DNA of 64,000 bases. Origin: Pseudothioclava arenosa (GTDB taxonomy: Bacteria > Pseudomonadota > Alphaproteobacteria > Rhodobacterales > Rhodobacteraceae). This document shows, one piece after another, positions 35,215 to 44,485 of the stretch (its first letter is position 1; every line of letters begins with the position of its first letter). The stretch is from contig NZ_NTJD01000001.1 in NCBI RefSeq assembly GCF_002358085.1, positions 395,752-459,751 of the forward strand. Reading direction: 5' to 3'. The position numbers were made by a program, and so were the translations under genes. The notes below the pieces were generated by a model. It searched no databases, was not told the DNA's origin, and saw only the letters and a list, made by a program, of their open reading frames with translations.

Positions 35215-36735
35215 ATGAACAAACCTGCCGCCTCCCTGCTGATCGCCGTGACCCTTGCCGCCTTGCCGCGCGCGGGGGGCGCTGATCCGCGCCTGAACGA
35301 GCCGCATCTGGCCCTGCGCCCGCTTGCGCCCGATCAGGCGGCGCGGGCCGAGGCGATTCTGGCTTCCGGTCCCGAAACCGGGCAGGCCGAAGCCTTCGAG
35401 GCCAATTCGGGCGGGGTCGCCACCACCCAAGGCCAAAGCTTCCGCGACATCCTGCCGGGCCTGTCTGACGAGGCCCGGATGCAGGCCACGCTGGGCGAGG
35501 CGCTGTTCGACAAGCTCTGGGTCGCGGCGCCCTCGACCACGCGCGCCTCGGACGGGCTTGGGCCGGTCTTCAATGCGCGCTCCTGCGCGGGCTGTCATCC
35601 GGGCGGCGGGCGCGGGCGACCCGAGCCTGAGGGCATCTCGGGGCTGGTTGCGCGGCTCTCGAATCCGACGGCAGCCGGGGCGCCCGACCCCGATTTGGTC
35701 GCGCTGGGTGCGTGGCACCCGATCGGTGGCGACCCAGTGTTCGGTCGTCAGCTCAACACCCGGGCGCTGCCGGAATTGCCGCCCGAGGGGCAGCTGTCGA
35801 TCGACTGGATCGAGGAAAAAGTCTCGCTGTCTGGCGGTGAGGTGGCCCATCTGCGTCGCCCCCGTGCCCGCGTGAAGGATGCTGGGCAGGGCGCGCTTGC
35901 GCCCGAGACCCGGGTCGACCTGCGCGTCGCGCCGCAGATGATCGGGCTTGGCCTTCTGGAGGCGATCCCGGCGGCGGCGATCCTGGAGCAGGCCGACCCG
36001 GAGGATGCCGATGGCGATGGTATCTCGGGGCGCGCCGCGGTTGCGCCCTCGCGCCAGCACGGCCAGCCGATGCTGGGCCGCTTTGGCCACAAGGCGCAGG
36101 TCGCGACGCTTGCCGACATGAGCGCCTCGGCGCTGTTCCACGATCTGGGCCTGTCCTCGCCGCTCTATCCGCAGCCCGAGGGCGATTGCGCCAGTGCCGC
36201 CTGCGCGGCCCTTCCCGATGGCGAGGACGCGGGCCTGCGCGACGGGCGCGAAGTCTCTGCCGAGGCCGTCGCCGCGCTGACCCGCTATGCCGGCGCGCTG
36301 GCCGTGCCCGCCCGCCGCGCGGTTGACGACCCGCAGGTTCTGGCCGGCAAGGCCGCGTTCCATGACGCTGGCTGCGCTGCCTGTCACCGCCCGAAACAGC
36401 TGACCCACCAGCTGGTCGACGACCCCGCGCGCAGCTTCCAGCTGATCTGGCCCTATACCGACCTTCTGTTGCACGACATGGGGCCGGAGCTCGCCGCTGC
36501 GGCGCCCGAGGGCGCGGCCTCTGCCTCGGAATGGCGCACGCCGCCGCTTTGGGGCATCGGGCTGAGCGCGCAGGTCACCGGCCCGCCCGCGACCTATCTG
36601 CATGACGGGCGCGCGCGATCGTTACTCGAAGCGACGCTTTGGCACGGTGGCGAAGCCGAAGCCGCCCGTGATAGGGTCGCCGCGATGGCGCGCGAGGCCC
36701 GCGCTGCCCTGATCCGATTTCTGGAGAGCCTATGA
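35215..36735 (+). CDS. Di-heme oxidoreductase (cytochrome c peroxidase-like)
   Basis: 506-residue exported c-type cytochrome: signal peptide (ASLLIAVTLAALPRAGGA) and two heme-attachment motifs, CAGCH (in NARSCAGCHPGGG, near residue 124) and CAACH (near 388). This is the di-heme oxidoreductase group regularly encoded between two imelysin genes; in the periplasm it may oxidise or reduce the iron handled by them. No ribosome site is visible before the ATG because a hairpin occupies the spot. It overlaps the following imelysin gene by four bases. Confidence 0.9.
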   Translation: MNKPAASLLIAVTLAALPRAGGADPRLNEPHLALRPLAPDQAARAEAILASGPETGQAEAFEANSGGVATTQGQSFRDILPGLSDEARMQATLGEALFDKLWVAAPSTTRASDGLGPVFNARSCAGCHPGGGRGRPEPEGISGLVARLSNPTAAGAPDPDLVALGAWHPIGGDPVFGRQLNTRALPELPPEGQLSIDWIEEKVSLSGGEVAHLRRPRARVKDAGQGALAPETRVDLRVAPQMIGLGLLEAIPAAAILEQADPEDADGDGISGRAAVAPSRQHGQPMLGRFGHKAQVATLADMSASALFHDLGLSSPLYPQPEGDCASAACAALPDGEDAGLRDGREVSAEAVAALTRYAGALAVPARRAVDDPQVLAGKAAFHDAGCAACHRPKQLTHQLVDDPARSFQLIWPYTDLLLHDMGPELAAAAPEGAASASEWRTPPLWGIGLSAQVTGPPATYLHDGRARSLLEATLWHGGEAEAARDRVAAMAREARAALIRFLESL

Positions 36736-37736
36736 CCCGTTCCCTTCTCGCCCGTTTCGCCGCCTCTTCCGCGCTTGTCGCCGCGCTGGTTGCGCCCGCC
36801 GGTGCAGATGTGCCCGAGGCGATTTCCAAGGAAATCCTGCCCGGCTATCAGGCCTTTGCCGCGGCCTCTGAGACACTGGCCGAGGCCGCGCGTCAGGATT
36901 GCTCCGCCGAGGCGCTGCGCGGCCCCTGGAACGCGGCGTTCGATGCCTGGATGGGGGTTGCGCATCTGCGCCTTGGACCGGTCGAGGATCAGGGCCGGGC
37001 GCTTGCCATTGCCTTCTGGCCCGACCCCAAGGCCACCGGCGCGCGCAAGCAACGCGAGATGATCGAGGCCGCCGATCCGGCCCTGCTTGAGCCCGGCGCG
37101 CTGGCGCAGGCCTCGGTCGCGGCGCGCGGGCTGTTCGGGCTGGGTCGCCTCCTTCATGGCGAGATGGAAAACGGGGTGCCCTATGTCTGTGACCTGCGCC
37201 GCGCGCTGGCCGAAGACATGGCGCGGATGGCGGGCGAGATCGTCACCGACTGGGGCCCCTATTCCGAGCTGCTGCTTAGCGCGGGCGCCGAGGGTAACAC
37301 CACCTTCCTCAACCCCGAAGAGGCGCGCCAGGCGCTGTTCACACAGCTGATCTCGGGGCTCGAATTCAACGCCGACCAGCGGCTCGGGCGGCCCTTGGGC
37401 AGCTTCGACAAACCCCGCCCCGAACGCGCCGAGGCGCTGCCCGCCCAACGCGCCCGCGCCGATGTCGCGCTGTCGCTCGCTGCGCTGAAGGCGCTGGCCG
37501 GGGCGCTGGCGCAGGGCGTCGGCGATATCCCGAAAACCGAGGCCGCGTTTGATCGCGCGCTGGCGCAGGCCGACTGGCCCGAAGACCCGGCCTTTGCCGC
37601 CGTCGCCGATCCGGGCGGGCGGCTCAAGGTCGAGATCCTGCAGCAGTCGATCCGGCTCGCCCGCGACGCCGCGCTGGAAGAACTGGGCGGGCTGCTGGGC
37701 GTGTCGGCCGGGTTTAACGCCGCCGACGGAGACTGA
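36732..37736 (+). CDS. Second imelysin-family periplasmic protein
   Basis: 334 residues with a signal peptide (RSLLARFAASSALVAALVAPAGA). The body is helical with imelysin-like blocks (WNAAFDAWMGVAHLRLGPVEDQ; ARGLFGLGRLLHGE). The GxHxxE motif of the first imelysin is not obvious here, so this is the divergent partner typical of the cluster. Third gene of the putative iron operon. Confidence 0.86.
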   Translation: MTRSLLARFAASSALVAALVAPAGADVPEAISKEILPGYQAFAAASETLAEAARQDCSAEALRGPWNAAFDAWMGVAHLRLGPVEDQGRALAIAFWPDPKATGARKQREMIEAADPALLEPGALAQASVAARGLFGLGRLLHGEMENGVPYVCDLRRALAEDMARMAGEIVTDWGPYSELLLSAGAEGNTTFLNPEEARQALFTQLISGLEFNADQRLGRPLGSFDKPRPERAEALPAQRARADVALSLAALKALAGALAQGVGDIPKTEAAFDRALAQADWPEDPAFAAVADPGGRLKVEILQQSIRLARDAALEELGGLLGVSAGFNAADGD

Positions 37737-37745
37737 AAGGACCCC

Positions 37746-38819
37746 ATGATGCAACGTCGCGCTTTCCTCGCCTCGCTGGCCGCCGCAACCGCGCTGCCGC
37801 GCGCAAGCTGGGCCGATGCCGGCTCGCCCGCCTATCTGGCGGCGGCGGCAGACGGGGCCGGGGCCTATTTCCTCTGCGGCATCAGCGCCGCAGGCGCGCG
37901 CCTGTTCAGCCTGCCGATGCCCGGGCGCGGCCATGCCGCCACCGCCCATCCGACCCGCCCCGAGGCCGTGGCCTTCGCCCGCCGCCCGGGCACTTTCGCG
38001 CTGGTCATCGATTGCGCAAGCGGCACCACCTCGGCCCGGCTGACCCCGCCCGAGGGGCGCCAGTTCAACGGCCACGGCGCCTATTCCGCCGATGGCGCAG
38101 TGCTCTTCACCTCCGAGGTCGTGGCCGAGGGCTCCGAGGGCCGCGTCGGCGTCTGGGACGCGGCGCGCGGCTACCAACGCATCGGCGAATTCGCCAGCGG
38201 CGGCATCGGCCCGCATGAAATTTTGCGACTGCCGGGCTCCGAAACGCTGGTCATCGCAAACGGCGGCATCCAGACCGACCCGAGCGACCGCACGCCGCTC
38301 AACCTCGACCGGATGCGCCCAAACCTCGCCTATCTCTCACCCGAGGGCGCGCTGCTCGAACAGGTCGAGCTGCCCGAGCTGTGGCAGAACTCGATCCGCC
38401 ACCTCGGGATCGCCTCGGACGGGCTCGTGGCCTTCGCGATGCAATGGCAGGGTGACCTGATGGAGCCGGTGCCGCTCCTGGGCCTCCATCGTCGGGGCGA
38501 GGCGCCGATTCTCTGCGATCCCGCCCCCGAAGAGATTTTCGCGATGAAGGGCTATGCCGGGTCCGTCGCCTTCGCGCCGGGCGGCCAGGAGGTCGCCATC
38601 ACCAGCCCGCGTGGCGGCCGCGTGCAGGCCTTCTCGCGCAAGGGCGACCCACTCTGGTCGGTCGCCCGCGCCGATATCTGCGGGCTTGGCCCCTGCACCG
38701 AGGGCGGCTTTGTCGCAACCGACGGGCAGGGCCTCGTCGCCCGCCTCGATCAAGGCGCGCTGCACCCCCTCGAACGCGACTCGCTCTCGTGGGACAATCA
38801 CCTCGTCTCGCTGCTCTGA
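37746..38819 (+). CDS. DUF1513 protein (Tat-exported beta-propeller-like)
   Basis: 357 residues. The N-terminus QRRAFLASLAAATALPRASWA is a twin-arginine-type signal. The rest shows repeated strand patterns (GHAATAHPTRPEAVAFARRPG; GGIGPHEILRLPGSETLVIANGG; SIRHLGIASDGLVAF) like a beta-propeller. DUF1513 proteins close the imelysin/di-heme operon in this group; a role in periplasmic iron uptake is inferred from linkage only. Two adjacent ATGs follow an AAAGGA site. Confidence 0.88.
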   Translation: MMQRRAFLASLAAATALPRASWADAGSPAYLAAAADGAGAYFLCGISAAGARLFSLPMPGRGHAATAHPTRPEAVAFARRPGTFALVIDCASGTTSARLTPPEGRQFNGHGAYSADGAVLFTSEVVAEGSEGRVGVWDAARGYQRIGEFASGGIGPHEILRLPGSETLVIANGGIQTDPSDRTPLNLDRMRPNLAYLSPEGALLEQVELPELWQNSIRHLGIASDGLVAFAMQWQGDLMEPVPLLGLHRRGEAPILCDPAPEEIFAMKGYAGSVAFAPGGQEVAITSPRGGRVQAFSRKGDPLWSVARADICGLGPCTEGGFVATDGQGLVARLDQGALHPLERDSLSWDNHLVSLL

Positions 38820-38867
38820 GCACGCGAGCAATCCATCAGGGGCGCGGCCTGTCCCGCGCTCCTGCCG

Positions 38868-38938
38868 CTATCCCCTTCATTTTGCCGAAAATATCCCGGG
38901 GTGAATGGCCGCAGGCCAAAGGGGCAGCGCCCCTGAGC
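38868..38938 (-). repeat. Composite 3'-end element, type B (minus strand, after tRNA-Thr)
   Basis: Read on the minus strand: hairpin GGGGC-GCT-GCCCC, hairpin TGGCC-TGC-GGCCA, then CCCCGGGATATTTTCGGCAAAATGAAGGGG split as a conserved block. Its orientation matches the tRNA-Thr transcript, 46 bp away, not the DUF1513 gene. Confidence 0.66.
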
Positions 38939-38980
38939 ACCGCAAAGCGCAGTGCCAAAATTCAACAATCTGGGGAAGGA

Positions 38981-39055
<75 letters not shown>

Positions 39056-39170
39056 GCCGGTTCGGTCTGTTTCGACCGTGGGCGGGGATTTAGCGGCATT
39101 CGCCGGAGCGTGCAAGCCCAAATCTCGACTTCTCTCGACAGGATTTTGCCAAGACGTTAGAGAGGGGTCG

Positions 39171-39332
39171 ATGAACCAGAACAACACCCCTGCCGGCGGC
39201 GGAAAGTCGAAATCCGAGATCGAGCGCGAAGAGCGTTTGCGCGCAGCGCTGCGGGCGAATCTGCACCGCCGCAAGGCGCAGGCTCGCGCGCGTCAGGCCG
39301 AGGATACGGGCAGCGAGAACGAGGACGAGTAA
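39171..39332 (+). CDS. Small charged protein upstream of murA
   Basis: 53 residues, no hydrophobic segment, rich in Arg, Glu and Ala: [20 protein letters not shown] is a likely amphipathic helix. Start at 39171 follows AGAGGGG. Four bases separate it from murA, so it is probably translated with it. I recall similar small frames before murA in related genomes, but no function is known. Confidence 0.72.
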   Translation: MNQNNTPAGGGKSKSEIEREERLRAALRANLHRRKAQARARQAEDTGSENEDE

Positions 39333-39336
39333 GCGC

Positions 39337-40605
39337 ATGGACCAGATCATTGTTCACGGCAACGGCCCGCTGAGCGGCGAAATTCCGATCGCGGGGGCCA
39401 AGAACGCCTGCCTCGCGCTGATGCCGGCGACGCTCCTGTCGGACGAGCCGCTGACGCTGACCAACGCGCCGCGGCTCTCGGATATCGCCACGATGAAGCA
39501 GCTTCTGGCCTCGCTCGGCGCCGAGGTGACGCAGTTGCAAGACGGTCAGGTTCTGGCGATGTCGAGCCATGGCGAGATCACGCCGCATGCCGATTACGAC
39601 ATCGTGCGCAAGATGCGCGCCTCGAATCTGGTGCTCGGCCCGCTGCTGGCGCGGCTCGGTCATGCGGTGGTGTCGCTGCCGGGCGGATGCGCGATCGGTG
39701 CGCGCCCGATGGACATCCATATCGACGCGCTCGAAGCGCTGGGCGCGCAGATCGAGCTGAAAGACGGCTATCTGCATGCGAAGACGCAGGGCGGGCTGCG
39801 CGGTGCGGTGCATGAAATGCGCTTCGCCTCGGTCGGCGCGACCGAGAACTTCCTTATGGCGGCGGTGCTGGCCAAGGGCACTTCGGTGCTCAAGAACGCC
39901 GCGCGCGAACCCGAAATCGTCGATCTGGCCGATTGCCTGCGCAAGATGGGCGCGCAGATCGAGGGCGACGGCAGCTCGACCATCGAGATCCAGGGCGTCG
40001 ACCGCCTGCATGGCGCGACCCACCCGGTGGTGACCGACCGCATCGAGCTGGGCACCTACATGCTCGCCCCCGCCATTGCCGGCGGCGAGGTCGAATGCCT
40101 CGGCGGCAAGATTTCTCTGGTCGAAAGCTTCTGTGAAAAGCTCGACGCCGCCGGGATCTCAGTCGAGGAAACCGCGCGCGGGCTCAAGGTGAAGCGCAAG
40201 GGCGATCGCATCCGCGCCGTCGACATCGTGACCGAGCCTTTCCCCGGTTTCCCGACCGACCTGCAGGCGCAGATGATGGCGCTTCTGTGCACCGCCGAGG
40301 GCACCTCGGTCCTCGAGGAAACCATCTTCGAAAACCGCTTCATGCACGCCCCCGAACTCGCCCGCATGGGCGCGCATATCGAGGTCCATGGCGGCCACGC
40401 GACCGTGCATGGCGTCGAGCGGCTGAGGGGGGCGCCGGTGATGGCGACCGACCTGCGGGCCTCGGTGTCGCTGATCCTTGCCGGCCTCGCCGCCGAGGGC
40501 GAAACCATCGTCCGCCGCGTCTATCACCTCGATCGCGGCTATGAACGGCTGGTGCGCAAGCTCAAGGGCGTGGGCGCCAAGATCGAGCGGGTGAAAGAGG
40601 AATGA
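39337..40605 (+). CDS. murA: UDP-N-acetylglucosamine 1-carboxyvinyltransferase
   Basis: First committed step of peptidoglycan synthesis: transfers enolpyruvate to UDP-GlcNAc; target of fosfomycin. 422 residues with the catalytic cysteine C118 in [11 protein letters not shown] (not replaced by Asp, so fosfomycin-sensitive type), and [10 protein letters not shown] at the N-terminus. Stop overlaps the DUF2948 start by four bases. Confidence 0.97.
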   Translation: MDQIIVHGNGPLSGEIPIAGAKNACLALMPATLLSDEPLTLTNAPRLSDIATMKQLLASLGAEVTQLQDGQVLAMSSHGEITPHADYDIVRKMRASNLVLGPLLARLGHAVVSLPGGCAIGARPMDIHIDALEALGAQIELKDGYLHAKTQGGLRGAVHEMRFASVGATENFLMAAVLAKGTSVLKNAAREPEIVDLADCLRKMGAQIEGDGSSTIEIQGVDRLHGATHPVVTDRIELGTYMLAPAIAGGEVECLGGKISLVESFCEKLDAAGISVEETARGLKVKRKGDRIRAVDIVTEPFPGFPTDLQAQMMALLCTAEGTSVLEETIFENRFMHAPELARMGAHIEVHGGHATVHGVERLRGAPVMATDLRASVSLILAGLAAEGETIVRRVYHLDRGYERLVRKLKGVGAKIERVKEE

Positions 40606-41078
40606 GTGACGCGCGCTTCGAAGACGCGGGCGAAAGCCCGCTCGCGCTCCGCGCCGAAAGCGCCGAAGACCTCGGCGTGATCGCGGCGCTGGTCCAAGAC
40701 GCGGTGCTGCCGATCACCGAGATCTCGTGGGAGGCCAAATCCCGCCGCCTCGCCTTCCTGGTCAACCGCTTCCGCTGGGAGGATCAGGCGCAGGCAGAGG
40801 CCGCGCGCCGCCCGTTCGAACGCGTGCAGTCGCTCCTGGTGATCTCGGGCGTAACCGGCGTCGCCTCGACCGGCATCGACCGCCATGACCGCGACATGAT
40901 CCTCTCGATTCTCGATCTCGGCTTCGAGCCCGGCGAAGACGGCGCGGGGCAGGTGATCGTCACGCTCGCGGGCGACGGCGCCATTGCCGCGCGCGTCGAA
41001 TGCCTCGAGGTCGACCTGCGCGACGTCACGCGCCCTTACCGTGCGGTCTCGGGCCACGCGCCACACCACCCGGACTGA
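40602..41078 (+). CDS. DUF2948 family protein
   Basis: 158-residue cytoplasmic protein. Characteristic blocks: [34 protein letters not shown] and a C-terminal [12 protein letters not shown]. Function unknown; the family is alphaproteobacterial and regularly lies between murA and hisD, as here. Confidence 0.9.
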   Translation: MSDARFEDAGESPLALRAESAEDLGVIAALVQDAVLPITEISWEAKSRRLAFLVNRFRWEDQAQAEAARRPFERVQSLLVISGVTGVASTGIDRHDRDMILSILDLGFEPGEDGAGQVIVTLAGDGAIAARVECLEVDLRDVTRPYRAVSGHAPHHPD

Positions 41079-41084
41079 CCCTCC

Positions 41085-41110
41085 CTTCTTCTTGGTCCAA
41101 ATACGCAGCG
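41085..41110 (-). repeat. 3'-end element, type C (antisense copy)
   Basis: On the minus strand GCGTATTT-GGA-CCAAGAAGAAGGG. The flanking genes are both on the plus strand, so this copy is antisense to its neighbours. Confidence 0.55.
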
Positions 41111-41236
41111 CCTGCGCCGTCCGCGCCCCGACCGGGCAGGCGCGGCAGATTTGCCGCGTGCCAGCGCCGCTTGCGGTTCGGCGCTTGCCGATGCGGCGGC
41201 AAGCCATTATCCCCGATCAGGACCAAGGAGACCGTC

Positions 41237-42547
41237 ATGCCGCATTTCCTCGACACCAGCGCCGCCGATTTCGAGACCCGCTTCACCGAGTTGCTCGGCA
41301 TGAAGCGCGAGGACAGCCCCGATGTCGATGCCGTCGTCGCGGGGATCATCGCGGATGTGCGCGCGCGCGGCGATGCGGCGGTGATCGAGCTGACCGAGAA
41401 ATTCGACCGCCTCGCGCTGACGCCCGAAACGCTGGCCTTTTCCGAGGCCGAGATCGAGGCCGAGATCGCCAAGGTCTCGCCCGAGGAGAGCGCGGCGCTG
41501 GAACTCGCGGCGGAGCGTATCCGCGCCTATCATGTCCGCCAGATGCCCGAAGACGCGCTCTGGCGCGAAGAGACGGGCGCCGAGCTTGGCTGGCGCTGGA
41601 CGCCGGTTTCGGCGGCGGGGCTTTATGTGCCGGGCGGGTTGGCGAGCTACCCGTCCTCGGTGCTGATGAACGCGATCCCTGCCAAGGTCGCCGGGGTCGA
41701 GCGGCTGGTCGTCGTCTGCCCGACGCCGGGCGGCGTGGTGAACCCGCTGGTTCTGCTGGCCGCGCGGATCGCGGGGGTCGATGCGATCTACCGGATCGGC
41801 GGCGCGCAGGCGGTGGCGGCGCTGGCCTATGGCACCGCGACGATCGCGCCCGTCGACAAGATCACCGGCCCCGGCAATGCCTTTGTCGCCGCAGCCAAGC
41901 GCCGCGTCTTTGGCAAGGTTGGCATCGACATGATCGCCGGCCCCTCCGAGATTCTGGTGATTTCCGACGGCTCGACCGACCCCGACTGGATCGCCATCGA
42001 CCTGCTCAGCCAGGCCGAGCATGACGAAAGCGCGCAGTCGATCCTGATCACCCCCGATGCCGCGCATGGCCGGGCCGTGGTCGCCGCGGTCGAGAAACGC
42101 CTCGAAACGCTGGAACGGCGCGCGATCGCGGGGCCGAGCTGGCGCGATTTCGGCGCGGTGGTGGTCACGCGCGATCTGGCCGAGGCGGCGGCGCTCTCGA
42201 ACCGCGTGGCGCCCGAGCACCTTGAGCTGTGCGTCGAGGACCCGGATGCGCTGTCTGACCAGATCACCCATGCGGGTGCGATTTTCCTTGGCGCTTACAC
42301 GCCCGAGGCGATCGGCGATTATATCGGCGGTCCGAACCACGTCCTGCCCACCGCCCGTTCGGCGCGGTTTTCCTCGGGATTGTCGGTTCTGGACTTTCTC
42401 AAGCGCACGACCCTTGCCAAGATGACCCCGGCCGCTCTGAAGGCGATCGGGCCCTCGGCCGAGGTTCTGGCGCGCTCGGAAAGCCTTGAGGCACATGGGC
42501 TTTCTGTGCGGGCGCGACTGGCGGCGCTGAATGAAGGAGACGAGTGA
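41237..42547 (+). CDS. hisD: Histidinol dehydrogenase
   Basis: Last two steps of histidine synthesis, oxidising histidinol to histidine with NAD; zinc enzyme. 436 residues, with the family signature around IDMIAGPSEILVISDG and HAGAIFLGAYTPEAIGDYIGGPNHVLPT. The ATG at 41237 lies behind CAAGGAG. Overlapped only marginally by the next gene. Confidence 0.96.
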   Translation: MPHFLDTSAADFETRFTELLGMKREDSPDVDAVVAGIIADVRARGDAAVIELTEKFDRLALTPETLAFSEAEIEAEIAKVSPEESAALELAAERIRAYHVRQMPEDALWREETGAELGWRWTPVSAAGLYVPGGLASYPSSVLMNAIPAKVAGVERLVVVCPTPGGVVNPLVLLAARIAGVDAIYRIGGAQAVAALAYGTATIAPVDKITGPGNAFVAAAKRRVFGKVGIDMIAGPSEILVISDGSTDPDWIAIDLLSQAEHDESAQSILITPDAAHGRAVVAAVEKRLETLERRAIAGPSWRDFGAVVVTRDLAEAAALSNRVAPEHLELCVEDPDALSDQITHAGAIFLGAYTPEAIGDYIGGPNHVLPTARSARFSSGLSVLDFLKRTTLAKMTPAALKAIGPSAEVLARSESLEAHGLSVRARLAALNEGDE

Positions 42548-42548
42548 G

Positions 42549-43028
42549 ATGACGCGTATCGTCAAGCTGGAGATCGACGACAGCGGCCTGCCCGCGCCCA
42601 CCCCCGAGATCGAGCAGGAACGTCGCGTCGCCGTTTTCGACCTGCTTGAAGACAACAGTTTCGCAATTCCCGGCCGCGATGACATGCCCGCGCCCGAAGG
42701 CCCCTTTGCGCTGACGCTTGCGGTGCGCGACGGTCGCCTTGTCTTCGACACCGAAACCGAATCCGGCGAGAAAGTGGTGGAGTTCCACCTGAGCTTCGGC
42801 CCGTTCCGGCAGGTGGTGAAGGATTACTTCCAGATCTGCGAAAGCTATTTCGAGGCGGTCAAACGCCTGCCGCCGAGCCAGATCGAGGCGATCGACATGG
42901 CGCGCCGCGGCATCCACAACGAAGGCGCGCGCGTTTTGCAGGAGCGACTTGAGGGCAAGGCAGAGATTGATATCGACACGGCGCGGCGACTGTTTACTCT
43001 GGTCTGTGCGCTCACGCCGAGGAACTGA
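42549..43028 (+). CDS. UPF0262 family protein
   Basis: 159-residue cytoplasmic protein of unknown function. Family blocks LEIDDSGLPAPTPEIEQERRVA, FHLSFGPFRQVVKDYFQICESYF and IHNEGARVLQERLEGK are all present. Start at 42549 overlaps nothing and lies one base after the hisD stop. A standard neighbour of hisD in alphaproteobacteria. Confidence 0.92.
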   Translation: MTRIVKLEIDDSGLPAPTPEIEQERRVAVFDLLEDNSFAIPGRDDMPAPEGPFALTLAVRDGRLVFDTETESGEKVVEFHLSFGPFRQVVKDYFQICESYFEAVKRLPPSQIEAIDMARRGIHNEGARVLQERLEGKAEIDIDTARRLFTLVCALTPRN

Positions 43029-43031
43029 GCC

Positions 43032-43487
43032 ATGCCCGATCTGCCCCACGCGGTGCTGTTCTGCTGCGATCATAACTCCACTCGTTCGCCGATGGCCGAG
43101 GGGATGATGAAGAAGTTTTACGGCACCGAATGCTACGTGCAGTCGGTGGGGGTGAAGGCCGAGCTGGATATCGACGGTTTCACGATCTCGGTGATGCATG
43201 AGATCGGTGTCGACCTGTCGCGCCACCGCGTGCGCAACTTCGATCAGCTTTCCGAGATGGGCGACGATCTGGGCACCTTCGATCTGGTGGTCGCGCTGTC
43301 GCCCGCCTCGCATGCCCAGGCGCAGGAACTGGCGCGCTTCAACCATATCGAGGTCGACTTCTGGCCGATCACCGACCCGACCGGCTGCGGCGAAAACCGC
43401 GAGGCCAAGCTGTCGGCCTATCGCCATACCCGCGACGAGATCCGCGCGCGCATGATCGCGCGTTTCGGCGCCCCAACTCAGGACTGA
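43032..43487 (+). CDS. Low-molecular-weight phosphatase/arsenate-reductase-like protein
   Basis: 151 residues with the LMW-PTP P-loop C-x5-R: C12-DHNST-R18-S in LFCCDHNSTRSP. The late general-acid aspartate is represented in FWPITDPTG. Could be a protein-tyrosine phosphatase or arsenate reductase; nothing nearby concerns arsenic. Four bases after UPF0262. Confidence 0.87.
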   Translation: MPDLPHAVLFCCDHNSTRSPMAEGMMKKFYGTECYVQSVGVKAELDIDGFTISVMHEIGVDLSRHRVRNFDQLSEMGDDLGTFDLVVALSPASHAQAQELARFNHIEVDFWPITDPTGCGENREAKLSAYRHTRDEIRARMIARFGAPTQD

Positions 43488-43490
43488 ACG

Positions 43491-43898
43491 ATGCCCCGCG
43501 CGACCGCCCTTGCCACGATTTCCGACTATTATGACGCGTTCAACGCTGGCGATACCGCCGCGATGGAGGCGCTTCTGACCGATGATTTCGAGCATCACGT
43601 CAACGAAGGCCAGATCCGCAAGGGCGTGGAGAAATTCCGCGAATTCAACGCCCATATGACGCGCTGCTACCGTGAAAATCTGACCGATATCGTGGTGATG
43701 GCCAATGACGCGGGCACGCGCGCGGCCGCCGAATTCGTGGTGAACGGCGTCTATCTGCAGACCGACGCCGGTCTGCCCGAAGCGCGCGGCCAAAGCTATA
43801 TTCTGCCCGCCGGCACGTTCTTCACGCTGCGCGACGGGCGCATTCAGCGCGTCACCACCTATTACAACCTCGCCGACTGGATCGCGCAGGTCGGCTGA
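43491..43898 (+). CDS. NTF2-like (SnoaL-type) protein
   Basis: 135 residues with the cone-shaped NTF2/SnoaL fold pattern: TISDYYDAFNAGDTAAMEALL at the N-terminus and IQRVTTYYNLADW at the end. Such proteins are isomerases, hydratases or ligand-binding subunits; the ligand is unknown. It overlaps the GNAT gene by one base, so the three genes 43491-45384 form one unit. Confidence 0.83.
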   Translation: MPRATALATISDYYDAFNAGDTAAMEALLTDDFEHHVNEGQIRKGVEKFREFNAHMTRCYRENLTDIVVMANDAGTRAAAEFVVNGVYLQTDAGLPEARGQSYILPAGTFFTLRDGRIQRVTTYYNLADWIAQVG

Positions 43899-44485
43899 TG
43901 GCACTTGAGATCCGCACGCTGACCGGTCCGGCGCTCGATGCGGCGCTTGACGATGTGGCGCGGCTGCGGATCGCGGTGTTTCGCGACTGGCCCTATATCT
44001 ACGACGGCTCGCTCGACTACGAGCGGCGCTATCTGGAGAGCTACCGTAATTCGGAGGCGGCGGTGGTGGTTGGCGCATTCGATGGCGCGCGGCTGGTGGG
44101 CGCGGCGACGGGTACCCTGCTCGAAGATCATTCCGACGATTTCGCCGCCGCCTTCGCGCCGACCGGCCTCAAGCTGCAAGACGTGTTCTATTGCGCCGAG
44201 TCGGTGCTCTTGCCCGAGTATCGCGGGCAGGGTGCGGGGCACGCGTTCTTCGACGCGCGCGAGGCCCATGCCCGTGCGCTGGGGCGCAGCTTTTCGGCCT
44301 TTTGTTCGGTGATCCGCCCCGCCGATCACCCGCTGCGTCCGGCCAGCTACCGCCCGCTCGATCCGTTCTGGCGCGCGCGGGTCTATGCGCCGATGCCGGG
44401 CGTGGTGGCGCGGTTCCGCTGGACCGATCTGGGCGATGCTGAGCAGACCGAGAAACAGCTTCAATTCTGGGGGCGGGCACTATGA
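43898..44485 (+). CDS. GNAT-family N-acetyltransferase
   Basis: 195 residues. The acetyl-CoA motif A is EYRGQGAGHAFFDARE, following the beta-strand FYCAESVLLP. Directly coupled by ATGA to a nitrilase-superfamily gene. In other bacteria the same two domains occur fused in one protein (acetyltransferase plus carbon-nitrogen hydrolase), which supports a joint reaction on the same amide or amine. Confidence 0.86.
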   Translation: MALEIRTLTGPALDAALDDVARLRIAVFRDWPYIYDGSLDYERRYLESYRNSEAAVVVGAFDGARLVGAATGTLLEDHSDDFAAAFAPTGLKLQDVFYCAESVLLPEYRGQGAGHAFFDAREAHARALGRSFSAFCSVIRPADHPLRPASYRPLDPFWRARVYAPMPGVVARFRWTDLGDAEQTEKQLQFWGRAL